Shown: in pieces, positions 51,441 to 60,885 of the stretch
Layout of the letters: each line of letters starts with the position of its first letter
Position numbering within the stretch: the first letter of the stretch is position 1
Assembly (NCBI RefSeq): GCF_000429645.1
Contig: NZ_AUCG01000020.1
Span: 186,001-250,000 of the forward strand
DNA from: Niveispirillum irakense DSM 11586
Lineage (GTDB): Bacteria > Pseudomonadota > Alphaproteobacteria > Azospirillales > Azospirillaceae
Direction of reading: 5' to 3'
DNA length: 64,000 nt
The notes under the pieces: generated by a model
Seen by the model: only the letters and a program-made list of their open reading frames with translations
What the model was told of the DNA's origin: nothing
The model's database searches: none
Position numbers and translations under genes: made by a program

Positions 51441-54056
51441 ATGTCGGATTTACCGTCCATTCTGGTGATTTTGGCCTTTTTGCTGGCCGTCATCAGTCTG
51501 GTACAGCCGGTTGCGCGGTGGCTGCGCCTTTCACAGACGGTGATCCTGGCCCTGGTTGGCATTCTGATCGGTGGCGTTTCGTCCTTCCTGCTGAATACCA
51601 ACATCACGGACCTGTTCAATTATCCGGCTGAGCTTATTCTCGATTTCCCCATCACGTCGCAGCTTTTCATCTTCGGTTTCCTGCCCATCCTGTTGTTTCA
51701 GGCATCCATGACGCTGGATGTGCGCCGATTGCGCGATGATGCCGCGCCGATCCTGGTGATGGCCGTGGTGGCGGTTGTGGTCACAACGGCTGTGGTCGGG
51801 CTGGCGCTGGAGCCTTTTGTCAGCGTGCCGCTGGCAGCCTGCCTGATGCTGGGGGCAATTGTCGCCACCACGGACCCGGCAGCCGTGGTCGCTATCTTCC
51901 GTGACCTGGGGGCCCCGCCCCGATTGTCCCGGCTGGTGGAAGGCGAAAGCCTGCTGAATGACGCGACCGCCATCGCCATGTTTGCGGCCCTGATGGCGTT
52001 CGTCACGTCGGAACGCGACCCTGCTCTGGGCTCCACCCTTCTGGGATTCGTGCGCAGTTTTGGCGGCGGCATCCTGGCCGGCGCCGTCATTGCCCGCCTG
52101 TTTGTCAGCCTTCTGCCGCTGGTGCGTGATCTGCGCGCGGCGGAGGTGACGCTGACCCTGGCCTTGCCCTACATCACTTTCGTCCTCTGCGAACGTTATC
52201 TTGCCGTATCGGGGGTGGTGGCTGTGGTGGCGGGCGGTCTGGTCATGGGCTCGCTGGCCCGGTCCCGTGTTTCGCCGGAAAACTGGCGCTTCCTGGAAGA
52301 GGTATGGGAGCAGCTTGGCTTCTGGGCCAGTTCGCTGATCTTCATCCTGGCGGCCATGCTGGTGCCCAAGCTGGTGACCGGGATCAATCTGTCCGATATC
52401 GGTCTGGTGCTGGTCGTTGTGGTGGCCTGTCTGGTCGCGCGCGCGGCCGTTCTGTTCGGCCTGCTGCCCTTCCTGTCCCTGCTGCGGATCGGCCAGCGCA
52501 TCTCCACACCTTATAAGATGGTGATCCTCTGGGGGGGCTTGCGTGGTGCGGTCACCCTGGCGCTGGCCTTGTCCATTACGGAAAACCGCGCGGTGGCGCC
52601 GGAAATCCAGCGTTTCATCGCCATCCTGGCTACCGGTTATGTGCTGTTCACGCTATTGGTGAATGGCACGACGCTGCGTCCCGTCATGCGGCTTTTGAAG
52701 CTGGACCAGCTCAGCCCGGTGGATATTGCGCTGCGCAACCGGGTGCTGGCCATCTCCCTTGTTTCCGTCCGGGACGAGGTGGTGAGCCGCGCCCAGGATT
52801 ACCACCTGTCGGACGAGACGCTGGCCGCCACGATGCGCCCCTATGAGGATCGTATCGCCCTGGTCGCATCCGCCCAGACCGCCGATGAAGGGATTGCCGA
52901 GCGCGACCGGCTGAATATCGGTCTGGTAGCGCTGGCCGGCCGGGAGCGGGATGTGCTGCTGGAACATTTCCGCCGCAAGACCGCCTCGCCCCAGGTGCTG
53001 GAATCCATGCTCCAGCAGGCTGACCAGATCGTTGAAGCCGCACGCCAGGGCCGCAGCGAATATAATAAGGCGGCCCGTACCTGGCTGGAATTTGACAAAT
53101 CGCTGCGATTGTCGGTGACGTTGCACCGGCGCTTCCGACTGGAATCCATGCTGGCGCAAAAGCTGGCCGACCGGTTTGAGACGCTGCTGGTCAGCCGGAT
53201 TGTGCTGGAGGATTTGCGCCGCTTCGCCACCGCAAAGCTGTTGCCCGTGCTGGGGCCCCGCATGACCGCCATCTTGCGGGAGATGCTGGATAACCGGATC
53301 GAGGCGACCAGCAGGGCACTGGATGCCCAGCATCTGCAATATCCCGACTATGCCGCAGCTTTGGAGCGGCGCTTCCTGCGCCAATATGCGTTGCGGCTGG
53401 AGGAGATGGAATATCGCACCCTGCTGGATGACGGGCTGATCGGGTCGGAACTGTTCCATAATCTGCGCCAGGGCTTGCAGGAGGAACAGGAAGGGGCCAT
53501 GCGCCGGCCCAAGCTGGATCTGCGCCTGGACCGCCGCACCCTGCTGCAGCAATTCCCCATGTTCTCCACCCTGTCGGAGGCGGAACTGGACAAGATGGCC
53601 AAGCTGCTGCGGCCCCGCTTTGCCCCGCCGGGCGAGAAGCTGATCATCAAGGGCGCCCGGGCCGACAGCATGTTCTTCATTGCGTCGGGGGCCGTGGAAA
53701 TCCTGCTGGATAAGCGGCGCATCCGCCTGGGTCGTGGCGACTTCTTCGGGGAAATGGGGCTGTTGACCCGGCAGCGGCGTAACGCGGACGTTGTGGCCCT
53801 GACCCATTGCCATCTGCTGGAACTGGGAGCCACGGCCTTCCATGCCACGCTGGATGCCAATGTGGAGATGAAGGCTAAGATCAGCGCCATCGCCGAAGCG
53901 CGGGAGAAGATGAACGCGGCCCCAGCCGCCGACCCGGTATCGCCGCCAGTTGCCGATATTCCGGCGCTTGCGGATGAGACGGAACCGGTCCCCCCGGTGC
54001 TGGAAGCGCCGGATAATGTGATCCTGTTGCCCCCGCCACGCCGGGCGGGGGAGTGA
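51441..54056 (+). CDS. CPA1-type Na+/H+ antiporter with C-terminal cyclic-nucleotide-binding domain (SOS1-like)
   Basis: 871 aa. About 12 helices in residues 1-415: FGFLPILLFQASMTLD, the ion-site pair in ATTDPAAVVAIFRDLGAP and EGESLLNDATAIAMF (Asp residues of NhaP/NHE type), and ILWGGLRGAVTLALALSI. A long cytoplasmic helical region follows (about 430-690). The C-terminal cNMP domain (about 700-820) has FSTLSEAELDKMAKLLRPRF and the phosphate-binding cassette GDFFGEMGLLTRQRRNADVV with Glu and Arg. This layout resembles plant SOS1, so sodium/proton exchange gated by a cyclic nucleotide is likely. The last 50 residues are Pro-rich. AGGAA precedes the ATG. Confidence 0.92.
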   Translation: MSDLPSILVILAFLLAVISLVQPVARWLRLSQTVILALVGILIGGVSSFLLNTNITDLFNYPAELILDFPITSQLFIFGFLPILLFQASMTLDVRRLRDDAAPILVMAVVAVVVTTAVVGLALEPFVSVPLAACLMLGAIVATTDPAAVVAIFRDLGAPPRLSRLVEGESLLNDATAIAMFAALMAFVTSERDPALGSTLLGFVRSFGGGILAGAVIARLFVSLLPLVRDLRAAEVTLTLALPYITFVLCERYLAVSGVVAVVAGGLVMGSLARSRVSPENWRFLEEVWEQLGFWASSLIFILAAMLVPKLVTGINLSDIGLVLVVVVACLVARAAVLFGLLPFLSLLRIGQRISTPYKMVILWGGLRGAVTLALALSITENRAVAPEIQRFIAILATGYVLFTLLVNGTTLRPVMRLLKLDQLSPVDIALRNRVLAISLVSVRDEVVSRAQDYHLSDETLAATMRPYEDRIALVASAQTADEGIAERDRLNIGLVALAGRERDVLLEHFRRKTASPQVLESMLQQADQIVEAARQGRSEYNKAARTWLEFDKSLRLSVTLHRRFRLESMLAQKLADRFETLLVSRIVLEDLRRFATAKLLPVLGPRMTAILREMLDNRIEATSRALDAQHLQYPDYAAALERRFLRQYALRLEEMEYRTLLDDGLIGSELFHNLRQGLQEEQEGAMRRPKLDLRLDRRTLLQQFPMFSTLSEAELDKMAKLLRPRFAPPGEKLIIKGARADSMFFIASGAVEILLDKRRIRLGRGDFFGEMGLLTRQRRNADVVALTHCHLLELGATAFHATLDANVEMKAKISAIAEAREKMNAAPAADPVSPPVADIPALADETEPVPPVLEAPDNVILLPPPRRAGE

Positions 54057-54219
54057 CCCTGTCTAGGGGGCGCCGCTCGTCCGGAAGGGTTACACCCACG
54101 ACCTAAGGCGTCCTTTACCTGTGCGCGAACAAGGGCCAAGCTATCCCCCACAAGACGGGTTGCTCTGGCGCCAGTCGTGCCAGAGGCATGACCCCATAAG
54201 ATCAATGGGAGGAATTGCC

Positions 54220-55740
54220 GTGCTGCATCAGGCATTGGATAAGCTGAAATCCAGCATCGCCATCCGCGCCACCTATGACAATTTCATTGGTGGTGAATGG
54301 GTCGGCCCGGTGAAGGGCCGCTATTTTGATAATATCTCCCCCGTCACCGGCGGGGTGGTGTGCAAGGTCGCCCGTTCCACCGCCGAGGATATCGAACTGG
54401 CGCTGGATGCTGCCCACAAGGCGCGGGAGAAATGGGGCCGCACCCCGGTGGCCGAGCGCGCCACGATCCTGAACCGTATTGCCGACCGGATGGAAGAGCG
54501 GCTGGATCTGCTGGCGATGGTGGAAACCATCGATAATGGCAAACCGATCCGGGAGACGACAGCGGCGGACATCCCGCTCGCCATCGACCATTTCCGCTAT
54601 TTCGCTGCCTGCGCGCGCGCGCAGGAAGGCAGCTTGGCGGAGATCGACCATGATACTGTCGCCTATCATTTCCATGAGCCGCTGGGCGTGGTCGGCCAGA
54701 TCATCCCCTGGAACTTCCCCATCCTGATGGCGGCCTGGAAGCTGGCGCCCGCCCTGGCAGCCGGCAATTGCGTGGTGCTGAAGCCGGCGGAACAGACGCC
54801 GATGGGCATCATGGTGCTGATGGACATTATCGGCGACCTGTTGCCGCCGGGCGTACTGAATGTCGTCAATGGCTTTGGCGTGGAAGCGGGCAAGCCGCTG
54901 GCCAGCAACAAGCGTATCGCCAAGATCGCCTTTACCGGGGAAACCACCACCGGCCGGCTGATCATGCAGTACGCGTCGGAAAACCTGATCCCGGTGACGC
55001 TGGAACTGGGCGGCAAATCCCCCAACATCTTCTTCGCTGATGTGATGGCGGAAGATGATGATTTCCTGGACAAGGCGCTGGAAGGTTTCGCCATGTTCGG
55101 GCTGAACCAGGGGGAGGTCTGCACCTGTCCCAGCCGCGCCCTGGTGGATGAGCGCATCTATGACCGTTTCATGGAAAAGGCCATCGCGCGGGTGAAAAAG
55201 ATCCAGCAGGGCAGCCCACTTGACCCGGCCACGATGATTGGTGCCCAGGCCAGCAATGACCAGTTGGAAAAAATCCTCTCCTATATCGATATCGGCAAGG
55301 GGGAGGGGGCCAAGGTGCTGACCGGCGGTGGCCGTGCCGATCTGGGGGGTGAGCTTTCCAGCGGCTTCTATGTCACCCCCACGATCCTGGAAGGCCATAA
55401 CAAGATGCGCGTCTTCCAGGAGGAGATTTTCGGCCCCGTCCTGGCGGTGACGAAATTCAGCGGCGAGGAGGAGGCGCTCTCCATCGCCAATGACACGCTC
55501 TACGGGCTGGGCGCGGGGGTCTGGACCCGGGACGGTGCCCGCGCCTACCGGTTCGGGCGTAATATCCAGGCCGGTCGGGTCTGGACCAACTGCTACCACC
55601 TCTACCCGGCCCATGCCGCCTTTGGCGGCTACAAGCAATCCGGCATCGGACGGGAGAACCACAAGATGATGCTGGACCATTACCAGCAGACCAAGAACCT
55701 GCTGGTCAGCTACAGCCCGAAGGCGCTGGGCTTTTTCTGA
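54220..55740 (+). CDS. NAD-dependent aldehyde dehydrogenase (acetaldehyde/ExaC-AcoD type)
   Basis: 506 aa from a GTG start with GGAGGAATTGCC just upstream; an ATG 15 bp earlier and a longer frame from 54121 are less likely. Core motifs: [48 protein letters not shown], general-base Glu in [13 protein letters not shown], and catalytic Cys301 in [13 protein letters not shown]. The double Cys (301, 303) and the [31 protein letters not shown] end are typical of acetaldehyde dehydrogenases of alcohol oxidation. A DUF779 gene follows, a common partner. With adhP it could take ethanol to acetate. Confidence 0.94.
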   Translation: MLHQALDKLKSSIAIRATYDNFIGGEWVGPVKGRYFDNISPVTGGVVCKVARSTAEDIELALDAAHKAREKWGRTPVAERATILNRIADRMEERLDLLAMVETIDNGKPIRETTAADIPLAIDHFRYFAACARAQEGSLAEIDHDTVAYHFHEPLGVVGQIIPWNFPILMAAWKLAPALAAGNCVVLKPAEQTPMGIMVLMDIIGDLLPPGVLNVVNGFGVEAGKPLASNKRIAKIAFTGETTTGRLIMQYASENLIPVTLELGGKSPNIFFADVMAEDDDFLDKALEGFAMFGLNQGEVCTCPSRALVDERIYDRFMEKAIARVKKIQQGSPLDPATMIGAQASNDQLEKILSYIDIGKGEGAKVLTGGGRADLGGELSSGFYVTPTILEGHNKMRVFQEEIFGPVLAVTKFSGEEEALSIANDTLYGLGAGVWTRDGARAYRFGRNIQAGRVWTNCYHLYPAHAAFGGYKQSGIGRENHKMMLDHYQQTKNLLVSYSPKALGFF

Positions 55741-55826
55741 CGGCGGGGCTTGCCAGAGCTCAACGGAAGGTTAGCGCCGTCGTTCACGCAAAAGTCCGGA
55801 TTTTTCTCAAGCACCTACGCTGCTTC

Positions 55827-55905
55827 CCCCGCGCAAGCGGGGGTCCAGGGGCAAAGGGCCGCAGGTTCTGGTTCTTGCGGCCCCTGGACCCCCGCTTGCG
55901 CGGGG
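55827..55905. repeat. Long palindrome, dispersed-repeat type (CCCCGCGCAAGCGGGG core)
   Basis: A 26-bp perfect inverted repeat: left arm 55827-55852, right arm 55880-55905, with a 27-nt loop that itself pairs (GGGCCGCA with TGCGGCCC). The arm contains CCCCGCGCAAGCGGGG and GTCCAGGGGC, very like the CCCGC-GxAAGCGGGG-CCAG repeats scattered in many proteobacterial genomes. It lies in the 253-bp gap after the aldehyde dehydrogenase gene and may also terminate transcription. Confidence 0.75.
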
Positions 55906-55993
55906 AAGGCATTGTTGAGCGAACGGATCAATCAGCGCCTGTTGCCATAGCGTGAATACCGGAAATTGCGCCCCCATCCTCAAAGGTTCCTCC

Positions 55994-56380
55994 ATGGTCC
56001 CCCGCGTTCTTTCCACACCGGCAGCCGATGGTTTGATCGACCGGCTGATCGAAATGCATGGCGCGTTGATGTTCCACCAGTCCGGCGGTTGCTGCGACGG
56101 GTCGGCACCGATGTGCTATCCGGCGGGGGAATTCAAGGTGGGGGCGCAGGATGTGCTGCTGGGTCATATCAAAGGCTGCCCCGTCTATATCGGGGCGGCG
56201 CAGTTTGACTATTGGCAGCACACGCAACTGATCATCGATGCCGTGCCTGGTCGGGGGGCGGGCTTCTCCCTGGAAGCGCCCGAAGGGATGCGCTTCCTCA
56301 CCCGCTCCCGTGTCTTCAGCGATGAGGAGGCGGAGGCGCTGGCCGCCGCCGGACCTCCCCCGCGCGGCGACGCCGTCTGA
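55994..56380 (+). CDS. DUF779 family protein
   Basis: A 128-aa protein with the DUF779 signature: LIDRLIEMHGALMFHQSGGCCDGSAPMCYPAGEF-type block (residues about 12-45, including GGCCDGSAPMC), then GCPVYIGAAQFDYWQHTQLIIDAVPGRGAGFSLEAPEG. The cysteines and the His of FHQSGG suggest metal or thiol chemistry. The gene commonly sits beside acetaldehyde-type aldehyde dehydrogenases, as here (same strand, 253 bp). Function not established. AAAGG lies 8 nt before the ATG at 55994. Confidence 0.88.
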   Translation: MVPRVLSTPAADGLIDRLIEMHGALMFHQSGGCCDGSAPMCYPAGEFKVGAQDVLLGHIKGCPVYIGAAQFDYWQHTQLIIDAVPGRGAGFSLEAPEGMRFLTRSRVFSDEEAEALAAAGPPPRGDAV

Positions 56381-56490
56381 ACCTTCCCCGGGAGAAGGGA
56401 AGGGACAAGCGGCTACCTGGGCCTGGCGCTTTGCGGGGCTGCATGTCCCACAAAACGCCAGGCCCGCACTTCTTACATCTCGGGCGTCGA

Positions 56491-58650
56491 TCAGAAGTCG
56501 ATGGTGGTCGACAGTTTGAAGGTGCGCGGTGTGCCTTGCAGCAGCGTGGTGCTGAAAGCGTCGTAGGACGAGGCCCAGTAGCGCTTGTTGGCGACATTAT
56601 CGACATTGAAGCGCAGGGTCATCGCCCGCTCGTTCAACAGCGTGACATAGCGCACGCCCAGGTCGAAGCGGGTCCAGGCCGGGATTTCCAGCGTGTTGGT
56701 TGCGTTCACCTTCTGCTCGCCCGTGCGCACGACACGGCCGGTCAGGGTGACATCCGGCAGGAAGGGCAGGTCCCATTCGACATTGGCGTTGGCGGTATAA
56801 TCCGGCACGCCGATGGCGTCATTGCCTTCATTCACGCCGCTGGCCGTCTTGCGGAACTTCGCCTCGCTGATGGTGGCGCCACCGATCAGGCGCAGACCCT
56901 CCGTCACCTCGCCATCCAGGCTGAACTCGATGCCCCGGTTACGCTGTTCCCCGTCCAGGGCGAAGACCAGAGAGCCTGCCGGATTGGCAGCATCGACCGG
57001 GCGGGTGAAGGCGCTGGGCTGCTTGGTCTGGTACAGGGCCAGCGAGGCGGTCAGCGCACCGAAATCATATTTCGCGCCAATTTCATACTGGGTGGATTTG
57101 TACGGTGCGAACACTTCGCCGGAATTGACCAGACGGGAATCGACCGGCGCCGTCGGCCCCTGGGCCAGACCCTGGATGCGGTTGGCATAGAGGGACAGGC
57201 CCTCGACCGGCTTCACCACCACACCGAAGACGGGGCTGTTGGCGCTCTCATCATATTCGCCGGTGAAGCTGCCATCGGCGTAGGAATAGCTGCGCACCCT
57301 GATCACCTGATGGCGCACGCCAACGGTGAGCAGCACACGGTCATCAAAGGCGCCGATCGTGTCGGAGACATAGGCGCTGTAAAGGCGGGTGCGCGACAGG
57401 GCGAACGGATCGTCCAGATCGCCGCCGGCAAAGGCGGAACCGGGCTGCACCACCGCAGGCGTCGTGTAGAGATTGGTGTCGTAGCTGGTGAAGAAATCAT
57501 AGGCGTTGCGGTTGACCTGCCAGACGCCGGACACGCCACCATTGACCTCATGGCTCAAGGCACCCGTGGCCAGCTTCATCCGGACACCGGCCTGGGCTGC
57601 CTCGTTATTGTCGGTGCGCGGGATGTAGGAACCGCTGCCCCTGGCGGCACCCGTCACCACATCAAGCAGGGTGATGCTGTCATAGACACCCTTTTCCGAC
57701 CCGTCGCGGGCGCCGACCGCACCGAAGACGGTGATATTCTCGGTCAGGTCATACTCACCCCGGATCTTGCCGAACACGTCGCGCAGGGTGGTGTAATTCC
57801 AGGACTGGCCATAATTATGATCGGCCTTGGGGGCGCGGGGGATGCTGGTGGTGGCCAGCGTCACCTTGGGACGCAACTGGTCGACATGCATGCGCTGATA
57901 GGCGATATCGGCTGACAGGCGGGCGCGTTCGCCGGTCCAGTCCAGGCCCAGGCCCAGCACATAGGTGTTGCGATATTCATTGTCGATGGCGGCATCGCCC
58001 CGGCGGCCGGCGCCATTGATGCGCACGCCGAACTGGCCTTCATCACCAAAGCGGCGGGACACGTCGAAGCTGCCGCCGAAATGTTCCTTGCCGGTGAAAT
58101 TCAGTGTCGCCCGGGTCAGCGGCTGGTCGCCGGCGCGCTTGGGCATCAGGTTGACGCCACCGCCAATGCCGGACCCGCCGGGGGCGGCACCGTTCAGGAA
58201 AGCGCTGGCACCATTCAGCACCTGCACCTGATCATAAAGCTCCGGCGCCACCAACTGACGGGGGGTGAGGCCATACATGCCATCAATGGCGATATCGTCG
58301 CCAAACAGCGGGAAGCCGCGCACGATGAACAGTTCCGCCGCATTGCCATAGGCATAGCCGGTGCGGATCGAGGGATCATTCTCCAGCACCTGACCCAGCG
58401 TCTGCGGCTGCTGGTTCAAGATCAGGGCGGAGCCGTAGGACTTGATGGCGAAGGGCACGTCCGCCGCCAGCTTGTCGCCCAGCGCGCCGAGATTACCGCC
58501 GCGGATCACCTGGGTCTGGTTTGACCGCTTGGCAGTGACAATGATCTCGGAAATATCGCCGCTGCTGGATTGCGCCTGCACCGGCGCACCCGACAAAGCC
58601 AGCAGGGCTGCGGCGGAAACGCCGGCGGCAATCAAACGTGTGGACTTCAT
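56491..58650 (-). CDS. TonB-dependent siderophore receptor
   Basis: 719 aa. Signal peptide MKSTRLIAAGVSAAALLALSGAPVQAQ; TonB box-like DISEIIVTAKRS; plug with VPFAIKSYGSALILNQQPQTLGQVLENDPSIRTGYAYGN-type and ELFIVRGFPLFGDDIAIDGMYGL blocks; and barrel ending TFKLSTTIDF with terminal Phe. The plug spelling (DVPFAIKSY, VRGF, NGASAFLNGAAPGGSGIGGGVNLMPKRA) is that of ferric-siderophore receptors such as FhuA/FpvA relatives. GGAGGG precedes the start at 58650. It is the last gene of an operon with a small membrane protein and a PepSY protein headed by a Fur-like box. The ligand is unknown. Confidence 0.94.
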   Translation of the reverse strand: MKSTRLIAAGVSAAALLALSGAPVQAQSSSGDISEIIVTAKRSNQTQVIRGGNLGALGDKLAADVPFAIKSYGSALILNQQPQTLGQVLENDPSIRTGYAYGNAAELFIVRGFPLFGDDIAIDGMYGLTPRQLVAPELYDQVQVLNGASAFLNGAAPGGSGIGGGVNLMPKRAGDQPLTRATLNFTGKEHFGGSFDVSRRFGDEGQFGVRINGAGRRGDAAIDNEYRNTYVLGLGLDWTGERARLSADIAYQRMHVDQLRPKVTLATTSIPRAPKADHNYGQSWNYTTLRDVFGKIRGEYDLTENITVFGAVGARDGSEKGVYDSITLLDVVTGAARGSGSYIPRTDNNEAAQAGVRMKLATGALSHEVNGGVSGVWQVNRNAYDFFTSYDTNLYTTPAVVQPGSAFAGGDLDDPFALSRTRLYSAYVSDTIGAFDDRVLLTVGVRHQVIRVRSYSYADGSFTGEYDESANSPVFGVVVKPVEGLSLYANRIQGLAQGPTAPVDSRLVNSGEVFAPYKSTQYEIGAKYDFGALTASLALYQTKQPSAFTRPVDAANPAGSLVFALDGEQRNRGIEFSLDGEVTEGLRLIGGATISEAKFRKTASGVNEGNDAIGVPDYTANANVEWDLPFLPDVTLTGRVVRTGEQKVNATNTLEIPAWTRFDLGVRYVTLLNERAMTLRFNVDNVANKRYWASSYDAFSTTLLQGTPRTFKLSTTIDF

Positions 58651-58701
58651 GTTTCCCTCCGGCCGCAAGGCCGCTTCATCTCAAGTTTGGTTGAAAGCGC
58701 A

Positions 58702-58720
58702 ATCGCCTCTCATTGGCGAT
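58702..58720. promoter_or_regulatory. Inverted repeat upstream of the siderophore receptor
   Basis: ATCGCC-TCTCATT-GGCGAT, about 52 bp before the receptor start, inside the 89-bp gap after the small membrane gene. Possible operator or weak hairpin. Confidence 0.35.
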
Positions 58721-58739
58721 CATCGTTAGGACGAATTCT

Positions 58740-58934
58740 TCATGATCGGCGTGACCGCAGCGCCCAGCCCACCGCCAGCACGGGGATGGCCAGGGTGACC
58801 CAGGACACCAGATCATAGGCGCCATTGCCGACCAGGGCGGCGATCAGGCCGATGATGCTGACAGCTGCAATCAGGATGGGCGCGAGGAAGATGGCGCCGA
58901 GAGACTGGCCACCGCTTTTGACTTTCCGGCTCAT
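58740..58934 (-). CDS. Small two-helix membrane protein of the PepSY/receptor operon
   Basis: 64 aa from MSRKVKSGGQSLGAIF: two hydrophobic helices (about 13-33 and 38-57), a basic N-terminus, and a basic end ALRSRRS. Its ATG overlaps the PepSY gene stop by 4 bp (ATGA), showing translational coupling. Such small proteins are frequent beside PepSY reductase-like proteins in iron operons; function unknown. The longer frame to 59072 is a shadow of the PepSY gene. Confidence 0.8.
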   Translation of the reverse strand: MSRKVKSGGQSLGAIFLAPILIAAVSIIGLIAALVGNGAYDLVSWVTLAIPVLAVGWALRSRRS

Positions 58935-60082
58935 TCCGCTGCCCCCGCTGTCACGACGCCACCGGCCTCCACTTCCCGCACCCGCGCGTCCACGCTGGGG
59001 ACCCGCTTGCCGAGCCAGAGATAAAGGCCACTGCCCAGCACGATGATGGTGAACAGGGTCAGTGCCGCCCACAGGATCTTCAACGGCAGCCCGCCATAAT
59101 CGCCGAAATGCAGCGGGCGGGAGAGCATGAGCGCCTTCATGTACCAGGGCATGGGCCGCGCTGCCGTCAATTCACCCGTCCGCGCATCCACCAAAGCCGG
59201 GGTCAGAAGCTCCTTGGTCAGGGGCGTGGCCCCTTGCAGGAACACGCCGTAATGATGGCGCGTGGAATAGGGGGTGCCGGGAAAGGCGACGAATTGCGGT
59301 CGGCTGTCCGGCATCGCGGCCTTGGCGGCATCCACGGCACCTTGCAGGGAAGCAAGATTGCTGGTCACCGCTTCAGACTGGCTATCATAAGTGGTCGTCA
59401 GTTCGGCAAGCTGATCACGCTGCCACACGGCCAGGATCGGCGTGTCGAAGGCGTTCAACACCCCGGTCAGGCCAACCACGCTGGCCCATGCCAGCGTCAC
59501 GATGCCCAGAAGATTATGATAATCCAGCCATTTCAGGCGCTTGCTGCGGCTGGTGCGCACCGTGCCGAAGGGCAGCTTGCGCATGAAGGGGGCGTAAAGC
59601 ACGACGCCTGATACGATGGCGGCGAAGAACAGGATGCCCATCACGCCCAGGAACAGCATGCCCGGCAGGCCCAGGAACATGTCGGTGTGAAGCTGAAGCA
59701 GGAAATGCAGGAAGCCATCCTCCTCAATCACGCCCACCAGTTCCCCGGTGCGCTGATCGAAGGCACGCAGCGTCATGTCCTTGCCGGGTGCATCCGGGCG
59801 CGGGGCGGTGGTGACATTGACCACCGGCCGATCCTCATCCCAGCTCATGTAAAGCCCGACTTCACCCGGACGCGAGGCCAGCGCGATGGCCATGATCTCG
59901 TCCAGGGATTTCAGCGGGGCGTCTGTTTGCGCCAGAACCTGCTTTTCCTCGGTCAGTTCCTCAATCTCGTCATGGAAGATCAGCGGCAGACCCGTGATGC
60001 AGAGCATCAGCAGGAAGGCCGTGCAGATCAGGCTGGTCCATTTATGGACCAGGAACCAGACGCGGATGGTGTGCGAGGTCAT
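58931..60082 (-). CDS. PepSY-associated transmembrane protein (probable ferric-siderophore reductase type)
   Basis: 383 aa. TM1 at about 8-32 with His residues (VWFLVHKWTSLICTAFLLMLCITG), a PepSY-like periplasmic domain (RAFDQRTGELVGVIEEDGFLHFLLQLHTDMFLGLPG), three more helices (about 145-170, 190-215, 335-360), and conserved His in KWLDYHNLLGIVT. Relatives are membrane reductases or accessory proteins of TonB siderophore systems. It is first in the operon with a small membrane protein and the receptor. A perfect 18-bp Fur-like palindrome is just upstream of the start. A TTG one codon earlier is the only alternative start. Confidence 0.9.
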   Translation of the reverse strand: MTSHTIRVWFLVHKWTSLICTAFLLMLCITGLPLIFHDEIEELTEEKQVLAQTDAPLKSLDEIMAIALASRPGEVGLYMSWDEDRPVVNVTTAPRPDAPGKDMTLRAFDQRTGELVGVIEEDGFLHFLLQLHTDMFLGLPGMLFLGVMGILFFAAIVSGVVLYAPFMRKLPFGTVRTSRSKRLKWLDYHNLLGIVTLAWASVVGLTGVLNAFDTPILAVWQRDQLAELTTTYDSQSEAVTSNLASLQGAVDAAKAAMPDSRPQFVAFPGTPYSTRHHYGVFLQGATPLTKELLTPALVDARTGELTAARPMPWYMKALMLSRPLHFGDYGGLPLKILWAALTLFTIIVLGSGLYLWLGKRVPSVDARVREVEAGGVVTAGAAE

Positions 60083-60099
60083 CAACTGCCCAATGGTAT

Positions 60100-60117
60100 A
60101 ATGATTTGCAAATCATT
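60100..60117. promoter_or_regulatory. Fur box of the PepSY-receptor operon
   Basis: AATGATTTGCAAATCATT: perfect 18-bp palindrome with the AATGAT...ATCATT halves of Fur sites, extended by TATC to the right, 18 bp upstream of the PepSY gene start. Confidence 0.75.
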
Positions 60118-60202
60118 ATCAGAATTATGGGCAGCGCAATAAGGGGCGGCAAGGGATGGCCCATTATCGAAAATTTTTGACCCGAATGAAGGTCTGCCTG
60201 CG

Positions 60203-60793
60203 TTATGGCTGCTGCTGTTGCACGGTTGCCGGCCAGTCTTTTCGCGCCAGGGTAGGGCGGGTGCGCAGGCTGTTCGCGGGGATAAGGCTGGTCACCCCGT
60301 CCGCCGTGAATCGCAGTTCCGCAGGCTTTATGGCGTGGAGCCTTTCCCCCAGGCCACCGATGCCGCCTTCGCTGACCACCAGATAGGCAAGGCCAGAATC
60401 GGTGCAGCGCATCATGCCTTCCACAATGGTGCCCACGGTCTCCCCATTCGGATCGGTGATGGTGGCACCGGCGAGGGCCCCCATCGGATAGAGGGTGGGG
60501 ACCGGTTCGCGGGCGCTTTTGGTCTTGGCGGCGTGGCCGCCCTCCTCATACCGGGCCTGCCGGCCCAGCCAGCGCCAGATGCCGACCATGTTCACCAGGG
60601 TGAGGAAACCATTGGTCCAGAGCAGGTTGGACTGGTCAGTCGCCAGGGCGACGATTGTCCAGGCGACAGACCCGATGGAGAAGACGACAAAACCCCAGCC
60701 CGTGACGCGGGCCCCCAGATTGGCGGCTGTCATCATCGCGGCCAGCATGGTGGCAATCGGTGCGACCCACCCGGCTATCGACCCAATATCCAT
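60203..60793 (-). CDS. Membrane protein with C-terminal PRC-barrel domain
   Basis: 196 aa. Residues 1-85 hold three hydrophobic helices (IGSIAGWVAPIATMLAAMM, GWGFVVFSIGSVAWTIVAL, LLWTNGFLTLVNMVGIWRW), a small PnuC/SemiSWEET-like bundle by eye. After a charged linker comes a PRC-barrel-like domain (GALAGATITDPNGETVGTIVEGMM, AYLVVSEGGIGGLGERLHAIKPAELRF). PRC-barrels act as protein- or RNA-contact modules. The start at 60793 follows GGGGCGCG. It is upstream, on the same strand, of the Fur-controlled operon but separated by 120 bp. Role unknown. Confidence 0.75.
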   Translation of the reverse strand: MDIGSIAGWVAPIATMLAAMMTAANLGARVTGWGFVVFSIGSVAWTIVALATDQSNLLWTNGFLTLVNMVGIWRWLGRQARYEEGGHAAKTKSAREPVPTLYPMGALAGATITDPNGETVGTIVEGMMRCTDSGLAYLVVSEGGIGGLGERLHAIKPAELRFTADGVTSLIPANSLRTRPTLARKDWPATVQQQQP

Positions 60794-60885
60794 CTTCACG
60801 CGCCCCTGCTGTGATGGCAGGCGCATGAAACGATATCCGGCGCCGCCCCATGGGTAACGCCGGGACCGTCAGATGGTTCGCCCGC

